A stretch of 64,000 bases of DNA. Source: Nodularia sp. LEGE 06071. GTDB taxonomy: Bacteria > Cyanobacteriota > Cyanobacteriia > Cyanobacteriales > Nostocaceae. The notes under the pieces were generated by a model. That model had not been told where the DNA came from and made no database searches. It was given only the letters and a program-made list of their open reading frames with translations. A program made the position numbers and the translations under genes. Every line of letters starts with the position of its first letter. Within the stretch, counting starts at the first letter, position 1. Of the stretch, positions 8,381 through 15,684 are shown piece by piece. The stretch is from positions 1-64,000 of the forward strand of contig NZ_JADEWH010000001.1 in the NCBI RefSeq assembly GCF_015207755.1, read 5' to 3'.

Positions 8381-9961
8381 ATGACAGATACATTAAATGG
8401 ACAAGTAAAAAACCAACTTCATGAAGATGGAATCTATCAGGAAGTTTTAACACCTCAAAATCCAGCTATTTCTAAACCAGAACTTAATCAGGAAACGAAA
8501 ACATCTCAAACATCAAGCATAGCCATCTCATCTGATGATTGGTCTCATGTTACCAAAGATTTGCTTGATAGTTTGCCACAAGTTTGGACAAGAGGATTAC
8601 TATACTTTTTAATTATTTTTGTAGCGATTATTTTACCTTGGGCAATGTTTTCGCGGGTAGATGAAACAGGTGTAGCTAGAGGCAGATTAGAACCCCAAGG
8701 TAAGACAGTGAGACTAGATGCTCCTGTTGCTGGAACTGTTGCCGAAATTCAAGTTAAAGAGGGTGATTTAGTTAAGAATGGACAGATTTTGTTAGTCATG
8801 GAATCTGAATTAGTCCAAGCCGAGTTACGACAGGTAAAAGACAGATTAGAAGGGCAATTAAATAGGCGATCGCAGTTAAATTTATTACAGAGCCAGTTAA
8901 TTGTAGCTTTAGCCACTCAAGAACAACAAAATCAATCTCAAGAGTTAGAAAAACAATCTCAAATAGACCAAGCCAGACAGAACTTGAATGCTATTAGAAG
9001 TTCATCTAATTTACAAAAAGAAGAAAAATTATCTCAGGTCAATCAAGCACAGCAAACGGTTGAGTATAGTCAAACTGCTAACAACTTAATAGAAAGTAGT
9101 TTAGCCAGTACCCAACGAGAAGTTAACCGCTATCGTCAGCTTTGGGAAAAAGAGGTTATCCCAGAAATTACAGTTATAGAAAAACAAGATATCGCTAAAG
9201 AACAGCAAAGATTATATGAACAGAGTAAGTCAGACATTCGACAAGCTAAGTTAAGGTTAGCAGAACAACAGAGTAGTTATGAACGGACTCTTAGTCAATT
9301 TAATGCCGATATTGAACAGGCTAGATTACGTCTCAATGAACAAGAAAATGGTTATCAAACAGTAACTCATGTGGGTAAACTTGCGGTACTCAAAACTCAG
9401 GAGCAATTAAAAAATATAGATACAGAAATTTCCACACTCAATGCAGAAATTGCTCAAACTAAAAGCCAAATTCAGGCTTTAGAGTTTCAGATAAGTCAAC
9501 GAATTTTAAAAGCAAACGTGAATGGAACTGTATTTCAGTTACCAATTGAAAAAGCTGGTTCTGTAGTTCAGCCAGGCACAATGATTGCCGAAATTGCCCC
9601 AACAGATTCGCCTTTAATTATTAGAGCGCAAATGGCCACAACTGAGAGCGGTTCTTTAGCAAAGGGATTACCAGTTAAGCTCAAATTTGATGCTTATCCT
9701 TTTCAAGATTATGGAGTTATTGCCGGCGAATTATTAGAAATTTCTCCAACGACAACAGAAATAGATACACCTGGGGGAAGAGTAGCGGCTTATAACTTAG
9801 AAATTGCGATGAATCAGCATTGTATTCCTAGTCCTGATCAATGTATTCCCTTAAATCCTGGGGATACTGCAACTGCTGAAGTGATAGTGCGTCAGCGTCG
9901 GATTATTGACTTTCTACTTGATCCGTTTAAGAAATTGCAACAAGGAGGAGTGAAATTGTAA
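8381..9961 (+). CDS. HlyD-family membrane fusion (periplasmic adaptor) protein
   Basis: A 526-residue adaptor that links the ABC exporter to an outer-membrane channel of TolC type. A 70-residue cytoplasmic N-terminus is followed by one membrane helix (about 72-90), the first half of a lipoyl/barrel-sandwich domain (VAGTVAEIQVKEGDLVKNGQ), a long Gln/Glu-rich coiled coil (about 150-375), the second half lipoyl motif (NGTVFQLPIEKAGSVV) and a beta-barrel domain. It follows the exporter by 51 bases in the same operon. No outer-membrane partner gene is in the window. The family assignment is secure; the transported substrate is inferred from neighbours. Confidence 0.92.
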   Translation: MTDTLNGQVKNQLHEDGIYQEVLTPQNPAISKPELNQETKTSQTSSIAISSDDWSHVTKDLLDSLPQVWTRGLLYFLIIFVAIILPWAMFSRVDETGVARGRLEPQGKTVRLDAPVAGTVAEIQVKEGDLVKNGQILLVMESELVQAELRQVKDRLEGQLNRRSQLNLLQSQLIVALATQEQQNQSQELEKQSQIDQARQNLNAIRSSSNLQKEEKLSQVNQAQQTVEYSQTANNLIESSLASTQREVNRYRQLWEKEVIPEITVIEKQDIAKEQQRLYEQSKSDIRQAKLRLAEQQSSYERTLSQFNADIEQARLRLNEQENGYQTVTHVGKLAVLKTQEQLKNIDTEISTLNAEIAQTKSQIQALEFQISQRILKANVNGTVFQLPIEKAGSVVQPGTMIAEIAPTDSPLIIRAQMATTESGSLAKGLPVKLKFDAYPFQDYGVIAGELLEISPTTTEIDTPGGRVAAYNLEIAMNQHCIPSPDQCIPLNPGDTATAEVIVRQRRIIDFLLDPFKKLQQGGVKL

Positions 9962-10037
9962 GTTATTTACACATGAAACACAAGAAGAAATCATAAATCA
10001 CAGATAAACACCCAATTCTTAATTGAGGCACGGATTC

Positions 10038-10775
10038 ATGTTACAAACAGTTACAATTAGTAGTGAAGATATTCTTCAGCAAGTCAAGTTATCTTCTCAA
10101 ATTCCTGACTTAATCAAGAAGATTGTGACTTGCAAACTGATTGATGAAGTAGCAGCTAAAGAAGGTATAACTGTTAAGACTGAAGAAATTCAGGAAGCAG
10201 CAAACCAAATGAGGTTAATCAACAACCTGCATACTGCTGATGATACTTGGGCATGGATGCAAAAATATAGCCTTTCTCTTGATGATTTTGAAGAAATGAT
10301 ATGCACTAATATACTATCTTGGAAGTTGGCTACTCATCTTTTTGCTGATAAAATCGAACCCTATTTTTTTGAAAATCAGTTAGAGTATGCTGGTGCAATT
10401 ATCTATGAGGTTGTACTGGATGATGAGGACTTAGCAATTGAATTATTCTATAGCTTGCAAGAAGGAGAAATTAGCTTTACTGAAGTAGCTCTCCAATACA
10501 TTCAGAATAAAGAGCTACGCCGTTGTGGAGGATATTGTGGAATATTACGACGCGCAGATTTAAGACCAGAAATTTCAGCCAATGTTTTTGCTGCTAAACC
10601 ACCGCAAATTCTCAAACCTATTCTAACTGCTAAAGGCTATCATCTAATTTTAGTGACAGAGATTATTCAACCAAAATTAGATGATCAACTGCGCCTTCAA
10701 ATTGCTTCTAATTTATTTAATGCTTGGATAGAAAAGCAGATTGAAGCTATTGAAGTTGTTACTAAACTGAATTAA
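10038..10775 (+). CDS. PpiC-like (parvulin-type) peptidyl-prolyl isomerase domain protein 1
   Basis: A 245-residue SurA/PpiC-like protein. An N-terminal helical part is followed by a parvulin-type domain at about 115-225, ending in the usual KGYHLILV motif, with IYEVVLDDEDLA and RRCGGYCGILRRADL inside. I use the ATG at 10038; an in-frame TTG at 10023 is a weaker alternative. No signal peptide is seen, so it probably works in the cytoplasm beside the exporter. Such proteins are frequent next to HlyB/HlyD pairs in cyanobacterial peptide clusters, possibly as chaperones for precursors. A second homologue lies at 12756-13493. It is convergent with the small gene at 10780, only 4 bases apart. Confidence 0.8.
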   Translation: MLQTVTISSEDILQQVKLSSQIPDLIKKIVTCKLIDEVAAKEGITVKTEEIQEAANQMRLINNLHTADDTWAWMQKYSLSLDDFEEMICTNILSWKLATHLFADKIEPYFFENQLEYAGAIIYEVVLDDEDLAIELFYSLQEGEISFTEVALQYIQNKELRRCGGYCGILRRADLRPEISANVFAAKPPQILKPILTAKGYHLILVTEIIQPKLDDQLRLQIASNLFNAWIEKQIEAIEVVTKLN

Positions 10776-10779
10776 AAGT

Positions 10780-10950
10780 TTAGTTTAGCCTTGTGACATT
10801 GTTGCTTTTTTGTAAATGATTCGACTCCGATTTTTGCTTTTCTTTGCCTGCAACATAGCCAAAGTAAGTAGCGATAATTGTAATTAACACTGTGACAATG
10901 CAGAAAATCACCGTATTATTAGGAGAACCAGGAAGACCGCATTTACTCAT
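10780..10950 (-). CDS. Small single-span membrane protein, candidate immunity protein
   Basis: A 56-residue open frame: MSKCGLPGSPNNTV, then a hydrophobic segment (IFCIVTVLITIIATYFGYVA) and a Lys/Ser-rich tail. It is preceded by AAGGAG, a strong Shine-Dalgarno sequence, 9 bases before the ATG, which supports a real gene. It lies downstream of precursor B1, after a stable hairpin (10988-11024). Small membrane proteins in this position are often bacteriocin immunity factors, but that is an inference; no family is recognised. The start of a second copy survives at 11905 (MSKCSFPGAPNN) but is fused to a ppiC fragment. Confidence 0.7.
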   Translation of the reverse strand: MSKCGLPGSPNNTVIFCIVTVLITIIATYFGYVAGKEKQKSESNHLQKSNNVTRLN

Positions 10951-10987
10951 GAGGGAATCTCCTTTGTTTTATTTGCTAATGAGAAAA

Positions 10988-11024
10988 GGGATGTAAAGCT
11001 TTATGTATGACATATTTACATCCC
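10988..11024 (-). terminator. Stable hairpin between precursor B1 and the small membrane gene
   Basis: A perfect 10-bp stem, GGGATGTAAA with TTTACATCCC, followed on the minus strand by TTTTCTC. It could terminate the A1-B1 transcript or attenuate read-through into the downstream small gene, keeping the peptide mRNA abundant. A near copy is at 11943-11979. Confidence 0.7.
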
Positions 11025-11055
11025 AGTTCCAAATAGTCTTTACTTTTGTACTTAA

Positions 11056-11256
11056 CTAGTTTGCAGCGTCTTGTTTGTGATCTCTGCCAATTGTATAACT
11101 TAACCCTGCTGCTGCTACGAAAAGTGCGGCAAAAGGAGTAATCCCACCATAAGTGAGACCCATTTGTTCATCAGATACTTCATGAAGAAAGCTTTCTTCG
11201 TCTGCAAGTAGGTCAAACCCACTAGGCTTAAGATTGTCGATTTGAATTGTTGCCAT
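11056..11256 (-). CDS. Double-glycine leader RiPP/bacteriocin precursor B1
   Basis: A 66-residue precursor. The leader (1-38) has the pattern MATIxIxxLxPxGxDL followed by acidic DEESFLHEVSDEQ and ends in YGG. The predicted core (39-66) is ITPFAALFVAAAGLSYTIGR plus DHKQDAAN: hydrophobic, Ala-rich, no Cys, with a hydrophilic tail. SD sequence AAGGAGA precedes the ATG. It lies downstream of A1 with a 66-base gap and shares the SYxIGR-like end with A. Its paralogue B2 (12016-12216) has an almost identical leader but 6 changes in the 28-residue core. Cleavage after GG by the C39 exporter is expected from family knowledge; modification of the core is unproven. Confidence 0.8.
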   Translation of the reverse strand: MATIQIDNLKPSGFDLLADEESFLHEVSDEQMGLTYGGITPFAALFVAAAGLSYTIGRDHKQDAAN

Positions 11257-11322
11257 ATAAATCTCCTTAAACTACATCTAAAAAGTGAACAGGTACGTTC
11301 GCTTCCTTTCAAAAAATTAGTT

Positions 11323-11544
11323 TTACAACCGACCGACTAGATAAGAAATTCCAGCGCCTGTGGCGATTACAGAAACGGCAGTACCCACACATATCCAAGT
11401 AGTAGTGATGGTTAAAGATGAGGGTGAAGCACCTCCTCCAATATTACCAACTTCATTTTCTGACAAATCATTCAAATAGCTTTCAGAATCAGAAAATAGG
11501 TCATAACCAACAGGACACAGGTCAGAAATTGCGATTGTAGCCAT
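11323..11544 (-). CDS. Double-glycine leader RiPP/bacteriocin precursor A1
   Basis: A 73-residue precursor. The leader (about 1-37) follows the same MATIxIxxLxPxGxDLxxDxES pattern as B and ends NIGGG. The core of about 36 residues, starting ASPSSLTITTTWICVG, holds 11 Ser/Thr and a single Cys (Cys52) and ends SYLVGRL. Ser/Thr-rich cores with one Cys fit dehydration with at most one thioether, as in class V lanthipeptides or linaridin-like peptides. It is identical to A2 except for Cys10 in place of Arg10 in the leader. It is transcribed before B1. The pairing of A with B suggests a two-component peptide, by inference. Confidence 0.8.
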   Translation of the reverse strand: MATIAISDLCPVGYDLFSDSESYLNDLSENEVGNIGGGASPSSLTITTTWICVGTAVSVIATGAGISYLVGRL

Positions 11545-11705
11545 TTTAATTTACTCCAGTTTGTAAGTGATTTAAGTAATGAAATAAAATGTTCATTACC
11601 TAAAAAATAATAATACTTCTACAATTGAAATAGCAATAATTATTTAATTAGTAAAAGTGCAAAAATGTAGTTATTATGTCCATCAATTTAAATAATCTAA
11701 AATTC

Positions 11706-11753
11706 AACAAAAAATGGCAAAATTAATTGGATTTCTCTCAAATAAATTTTGCC
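11706..11753 (-). terminator. Terminator left from a deleted ppiC copy
   Basis: GGCAAAATTAATT pairs with AATAAATTTTGCC (13 bp, one mismatch) and is followed on the minus strand by a run of six T. It is the counterpart of the hairpin after ppiC-2 at 12676-12711, so it lies downstream of the ppiC remnant at 11781-11852, just before the promoter region of A1. Confidence 0.7.
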
Positions 11754-11780
11754 ATCTTAATTTACAACCGATAAATAATG

Positions 11781-11852
11781 AAGCTACACCCTGACAGTCA
11801 TCCAGATTATTCATATAATGGCTATCTACTGCGGCTCCGAACAAATGTTATT
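11781..11852 (-). pseudogene. Remnant of a ppiC-like gene
   Basis: The stretch CTACTGCGGCTCCGAACAAA, with flanking bases on both sides, closely matches 13118-13182 inside ppiC-2, where it encodes the segment KEHLFGAAVDSHYMNHRDEY. The rest of the gene is missing, and the match resumes at the terminator (11706-11753). This shows that the duplicated unit once included ppiC and that most of this copy was deleted. Confidence 0.75.
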
Positions 11853-11905
11853 TGAATTTGTATATAAATATTATTGGGCGCACCAGGAAAACTGCATTTA
11901 CTCAT
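11822..11905 (-). pseudogene. Truncated copy of the small membrane gene fused to ppiC remnant
   Basis: A 27-codon frame. The first 12 codons (MSKCSFPGAPNN) match the gene at 10780-10950, and the frame then runs into the ppiC fragment and stops at TAG (11822-11824). The membrane segment is lost, so it is presumably non-functional. The junction lies near 11855-11870. Confidence 0.7.
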
Positions 11906-11942
11906 AAAGGGATCTTCTATATTTTATTTGCTAATGAGAAAA

Positions 11943-11979
11943 GGAATGTAAAGCTATATGTGTGACATATTTACATCCC
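11943..11979 (-). terminator. Hairpin after precursor B2
   Basis: GGAATGTAAA with TTTACATCCC, the second copy of the 10988-11024 hairpin with one mismatch, followed on the minus strand by T-rich sequence. It lies between B2 and the truncated small gene. Confidence 0.65.
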
Positions 11980-12015
11980 TTTTCCAAATAATATAATATT
12001 TACTTTTGTACTTAA

Positions 12016-12216
12016 CTAGTTTGCAGCATCTTGTTTGTCATCTCTACCAATTTTGTAACTTAAGGCGGCAGCGGCTAGAAAAAGCGCGCCCCAAGGGGTA
12101 ATACCACCATAAGTGAGACCCATTTGTTCATCAGATACTTCATGAAGAAAGCTTTCTTCGTCTGTAAGTAGGTCAAAGCCGCTAGGCTTAAGATTGTCGA
12201 TTTGAATTGTTGCCAT
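12016..12216 (-). CDS. Double-glycine leader RiPP/bacteriocin precursor B2
   Basis: A 66-residue paralogue of B1, exactly 960 bases away in the tandem duplication. The leader differs only at residue 18 (Thr for Ala). The core ITPWGALFLAAAALSYKIGR plus DDKQDAAN differs from B1 at six positions (F/W, A/G, V/L, G/A, T/K, H/D). The same SD sequence (AAGGAGA) precedes the ATG. It has no Cys, so any lanthionine would be impossible within B; dehydration of Thr40 or Ser53 would be the only lanthipeptide-type change available. Confidence 0.8.
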   Translation of the reverse strand: MATIQIDNLKPSGFDLLTDEESFLHEVSDEQMGLTYGGITPWGALFLAAAALSYKIGRDDKQDAAN

Positions 12217-12282
12217 ATAAATCTCCTTAAACTACATCTAAAAAGTGAACAGGTGCGTTCGCTTCCTTTCAAAAAATTAGTT

Positions 12283-12504
12283 TTACAACCGACCGACTAG
12301 ATAAGAAATTCCAGCGCCTGTGGCGATTACAGAAACGGCAGTACCCACACATATCCAAGTAGTAGTGATGGTTAAAGATGAGGGTGAAGCACCTCCTCCA
12401 ATATTACCAACTTCATTTTCTGACAAATCATTCAAGTAGCTTTCAGAATCAGAGAATAGGTCATAACCAACAGGACGCAGGTCAGAAATTGCGATTGTAG
12501 CCAT
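12283..12504 (-). CDS. Double-glycine leader RiPP/bacteriocin precursor A2
   Basis: A 73-residue paralogue of A1 with an identical core and Arg10 in the leader. The leader ends NIGGG; the core carries Cys52 flanked by TTTWI and VGTA. It is the first precursor after the kinase-HopA1-AKR-ppiC operon, separated from ppiC-2 by a terminator-like hairpin, so it probably has its own promoter in 12505-12660. The Gly/Ala-rich stretch VIATGAGISYLVG near the end could form a membrane helix with small-residue packing, as in two-peptide bacteriocins. Confidence 0.8.
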   Translation of the reverse strand: MATIAISDLRPVGYDLFSDSESYLNDLSENEVGNIGGGASPSSLTITTTWICVGTAVSVIATGAGISYLVGRL

Positions 12505-12660
12505 TTTAATTTACTCCAATTTGTAAGTTATTTAAGTAATGAAATAAAATGTTCATTACCAACAAAATAGTAATACTTTTGCAATTTAGATAGCAATACT
12601 CATTGAATTACCAAAGGTGCAAAAATGTAGTTATTATGTCCATAAATTTAAGCAATTTTA

Positions 12661-12711
12661 AAATAAAGAAAAATAGCAGAATTAATGTGAGAAGAACAAA
12701 ATTAATTCTGC
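12661..12711 (-). terminator. Terminator after ppiC-2
   Basis: GCAGAATTAAT (12676-12686) pairs with ATTAATTCTGC (12701-12711), an 11-bp perfect stem, followed on the minus strand by ATTTTTCTTTATTTT. It separates the modification operon from the precursor genes. Confidence 0.75.
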
Positions 12712-12755
12712 CAACCTAATTTATAAATGATAAATGATTTACGAGATGTTAAAAT

Positions 12756-13493
12756 TTAGGAATTAAAACCATTTTTTAATCCCATCTGAAACAACGAGTC
12801 TAATACTTGTTCTCTAATTTCCCGTAATTCAGCAGGAAACCATTTTTCAACCTTTAAAATGTGATAACCAAGTTTGGTAGTAATGGGTCCAATTATGTCC
12901 CCTTCTTTTGCATTAGTAATAGCCTGAGCAATTTCCGGCATTAACTCTGTCAAAAAGCAAATCCCTACAAAACCACCATTTTCCTTAGATTTTTGCCCTT
13001 TGGAATGTTCTAAAGCTAAAACACAGAAAGAAATATTGTCTTGGCCTAGAGATTGAGAGATTTGTAATGCTTCTGTTAAATCACGGACTAAAATTTGTGA
13101 TAAAGCTACACGCTTATATTCATCCCGATGATTCATGTAATGACTATCTACTGCGGCTCCGAACAAATGTTCTTTTAATTTCTGGGTCAATAGCGATAGA
13201 CGAATTCCCTCTGACCAATCTTCAACAGAAATGCGCTGTTGAGTCAGCCAGTTTAAGGTTTCAGTTGTATCTAGTAGCTTGTGTTCTTGACGAAAGGCAT
13301 CTCCCGTTGCTTGCAACTCTTCATTGGTAACTGTGATACCTAACTGTTCGCAGGTAGATAAAATTAGTGCATCCTGTTCAGTCAAAGCCGCAATTTCGGC
13401 CATTTTCGTTGAACGTCGTAGATAAGCAATAATTTCTTCATCTGTGGCTGGTGTAATTTCCGGTAGTGTTAGGGTTGATGAGTTATTTTGCAT
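12756..13493 (-). CDS. PpiC-like peptidyl-prolyl isomerase domain protein 2
   Basis: A 245-residue homologue of the protein at 10038-10775. A helical N-terminal region is followed by a parvulin-type domain at about 125-225, with the typical end ITTKLGYHILKVEKW and a C-terminal helix. No signal peptide is seen. It is last gene of the unit kinase, HopA1, AKR-like, ppiC, with a 27-base gap from the AKR-like gene. Its place among modification genes suggests it acts on the precursors, but no such role is established to my knowledge. A fragment of a second copy survives at 11781-11852. Confidence 0.8.
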   Translation of the reverse strand: MQNNSSTLTLPEITPATDEEIIAYLRRSTKMAEIAALTEQDALILSTCEQLGITVTNEELQATGDAFRQEHKLLDTTETLNWLTQQRISVEDWSEGIRLSLLTQKLKEHLFGAAVDSHYMNHRDEYKRVALSQILVRDLTEALQISQSLGQDNISFCVLALEHSKGQKSKENGGFVGICFLTELMPEIAQAITNAKEGDIIGPITTKLGYHILKVEKWFPAELREIREQVLDSLFQMGLKNGFNS

Positions 13494-13520
13494 ATTGGGA
13501 AAAAATTAAAACTTTAACGG

Positions 13521-14543
13521 CTAATTTGAACGATAAATGAGTTTTTTCGCCTCAATATCTTCGATTTTCAGGCGCTGGCGATGTAAATCACCATAGATTG
13601 CGAGATAATCTAGTTCTGCTGATGTCAGTTTACCTTTCTTTATGCCAGCGATCGCGGCATCAATTTCCTCTCGACAACGCAATCCGGTTAAACAAACATC
13701 TACACAGTTTTGAGTGAGGGAGTAGCGATAGCAATCAGGTGCAAATGGTTGCCAAAGACCTTCTGGAAAACTATCGGGGGTGTCCCAAAGAACTCCTGAA
13801 TGGGAACCAGTAGATTTAAAGGTAACAATACCTGGCCTTTGAGGATCTTGAGGATCTAATTCATGGAATACTTTTGCTTGAGCAGAGCGATGAGCCATAT
13901 TATGTCTCACCATCACGACATCTAACAGTGGGCTATTAGACCACTTCTGTGCTAAACCAAGGTCATGAAAAGAAGCACCAATATAGCGAACTGCCCCCAT
14001 TTTTTTCAGACGTTCTGAGATGCCAAATATTTTTTCTATAGTTCGCTGATAAACAGAATTAGCACCTCTTAAATCATGAGAAAGTTGCAAGCAATCTTGG
14101 AAGTTGGACTCATCTTTGACATCAATCCAACCCCAGAAAAATACATCAATGTAGTCAAGTTTCAACTCCACAAACTGATCCATCAGCGCAGCAAGTGCCA
14201 TGTCTGGATTTTTGATGTAAGTTACAGTAGCCAGCACCACTTTTTCTCTATTTGCAGAACCACGTCCACATAATTGACGCAATCCTCCTGACATAGAACT
14301 GTAAATATGGTGATGTAAATCACTAGAATAAAAAAAGTAATTAATCCCTTGCTCGAAAGCATAAAGGGTATCCTCGCTGGAAATACTGCCACCACCGCCT
14401 AATCCCAAGCAACTAACGTTTAAATCAGTGCGTCCTAGTTTACGGTAAAAAGGCAAATCTGACTCCTGGAATTGAGAATTACAGGAGACAAGCTTGTTTG
14501 TAGAGACTAAGGATGGTGCAGCAAGATTAGTTATTTGTATCAT
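13521..14543 (-). CDS. Aldo/keto-reductase-like protein lacking the catalytic tetrad
   Basis: A 340-residue protein with an AKR (TIM-barrel) outline: KLGRTDLNVSCLGLGGGG at 35-52, GINYFFYSSD at 66-75, LKLDYIDVFFWGW at 128-139 and RYIGASFHD. Aligned by eye to the canonical GINFFDTAxxY, IATK and LHW motifs, Asp becomes Phe71, Lys becomes Val107 and His becomes Gly138, and the Tyr is also displaced. A classical NAD(P)H-dependent carbonyl reduction is therefore unlikely. The gene overlaps the HopA1-family gene by 17 bases, so the two are probably co-translated and may form a complex. It could be a scaffold or use different chemistry. Confidence 0.7.
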   Translation of the reverse strand: MIQITNLAAPSLVSTNKLVSCNSQFQESDLPFYRKLGRTDLNVSCLGLGGGGSISSEDTLYAFEQGINYFFYSSDLHHHIYSSMSGGLRQLCGRGSANREKVVLATVTYIKNPDMALAALMDQFVELKLDYIDVFFWGWIDVKDESNFQDCLQLSHDLRGANSVYQRTIEKIFGISERLKKMGAVRYIGASFHDLGLAQKWSNSPLLDVVMVRHNMAHRSAQAKVFHELDPQDPQRPGIVTFKSTGSHSGVLWDTPDSFPEGLWQPFAPDCYRYSLTQNCVDVCLTGLRCREEIDAAIAGIKKGKLTSAELDYLAIYGDLHRQRLKIEDIEAKKLIYRSN

Positions 14544-15654
14544 TCAATGGTAAGTAAATATTTTCAGAATTGGCATTCAGATAAGGATGTTGCCAGTCAA
14601 TATTTAATAGAGAAAACTGCTCAAAAATAGCTTTCATCCGATTTTCTGGCAATTTCTCTCCTGCATACCAAGCAGCAAGCATTCCATTAGTAATAATTTG
14701 GCAACGATTCATACCAAAGCTTTCTTGAGTGGCAAATTTATGCTCAGGTTCTTCTGCTAATCCTAATCCTGATGCTAACTGCATCGTAAATAAGGGAATC
14801 TCAGGCTGAAAGTGTATTTGCTGCTCTTGATAAACAGTTTGTAAAACTTGCCTGACCGTCTGATAATGATTTTTATCAAAGTACAATACACCGGAATCAT
14901 GACGTTGGTAATCGTTGGGGTTATATAAAACCTTGAAGTCGAAGGGAATAGCTTGAGCATTAAGCTGTTGTGTTAGACTTGCCATCACAGCCACAGCTCC
15001 TTCAGCAGTGAGATTGAAGTAGATGCGTACAGTTACAGGATGAGTATTTGCATGATTTTGGTAATGTAACCCCATATTCCCAACCGCCATATAAAAGCCA
15101 TTCTGCACTAAATTTTTAGGCATCCGGATAGCGACTAAATCACCCACTTTAGATTTTTGTGCCGATTCTGGGAGATGTTTTTCTCGTTCAATATGCAGTC
15201 TTAAATCTGCTTTAGTCACGGCTAAAGTGCCATCATCTTCTTGCTTAATCACAGACCACCCTGGATCAAAGTAGCCAGTGCCGCTATTACTAGCGTGTAA
15301 TCGCTCATAAAACTGTAAATCTACTCCTAAAAAGCTATTGTTCTCTAAGTTTGAGGCGAAGTTTTTAGTATTTGTATCCAGTGAAAGAGAGGCTCGTAAA
15401 GAGTGATTGTAGTAAATACCGTAGAGAAAATTACGCAATTGTAAACTCAAATATTTTTGCTTAATCACTTCAGGTATTGACTGAAAGCGGCTGACGGCTT
15501 CTGGTGGTAGTTCAAATGGCTGATAATCAGGATGATGGATGGAAAAATTAGAATGAATTTCTACTTTGTCAACAATATCTTGTAGAGTGTGAAGTAGTCG
15601 TAAATCTGTTAATTTAGATTGTTCAATTACAGAGTCGTTGAGTAACTGTGTCAT
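14527..15654 (-). CDS. HopA1-family protein (putative RiPP lyase/dehydration partner)
   Basis: A 375-residue protein of the T3SS effector HopA1 family, recognisable from LQLRNFLYGIYYNHSL and the later blocks GDLVAIRMPKNLVQNGFYMAVG, VRIYFNLTAEGAVAVM and SFGMNRCQIITNGMLAAW. In class V lanthipeptide (LxmY) and thioamitide (TvaD) pathways, a HopA1-family protein is paired with an APH-fold kinase for Ser/Thr dehydration, and the same pair occurs here, 30 bases apart. By analogy it would act on the phosphorylated Ser/Thr of precursor A or other cores. It sits between the kinase and the AKR-like gene, overlapping the latter. The exact reaction is an inference. Confidence 0.78.
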   Translation of the reverse strand: MTQLLNDSVIEQSKLTDLRLLHTLQDIVDKVEIHSNFSIHHPDYQPFELPPEAVSRFQSIPEVIKQKYLSLQLRNFLYGIYYNHSLRASLSLDTNTKNFASNLENNSFLGVDLQFYERLHASNSGTGYFDPGWSVIKQEDDGTLAVTKADLRLHIEREKHLPESAQKSKVGDLVAIRMPKNLVQNGFYMAVGNMGLHYQNHANTHPVTVRIYFNLTAEGAVAVMASLTQQLNAQAIPFDFKVLYNPNDYQRHDSGVLYFDKNHYQTVRQVLQTVYQEQQIHFQPEIPLFTMQLASGLGLAEEPEHKFATQESFGMNRCQIITNGMLAAWYAGEKLPENRMKAIFEQFSLLNIDWQHPYLNANSENIYLPLNDTNN

Positions 15655-15684
15655 GGTTGCTTATAAATTCGATATGAGCAGTAG

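Noticed and set aside
11115-11312. Frame overlapping B1, and its twin at 12075-12272
   Set aside because: Shadow of the B precursors in another frame; its start lies in the A-B spacer and it lacks a leader pattern of its own.
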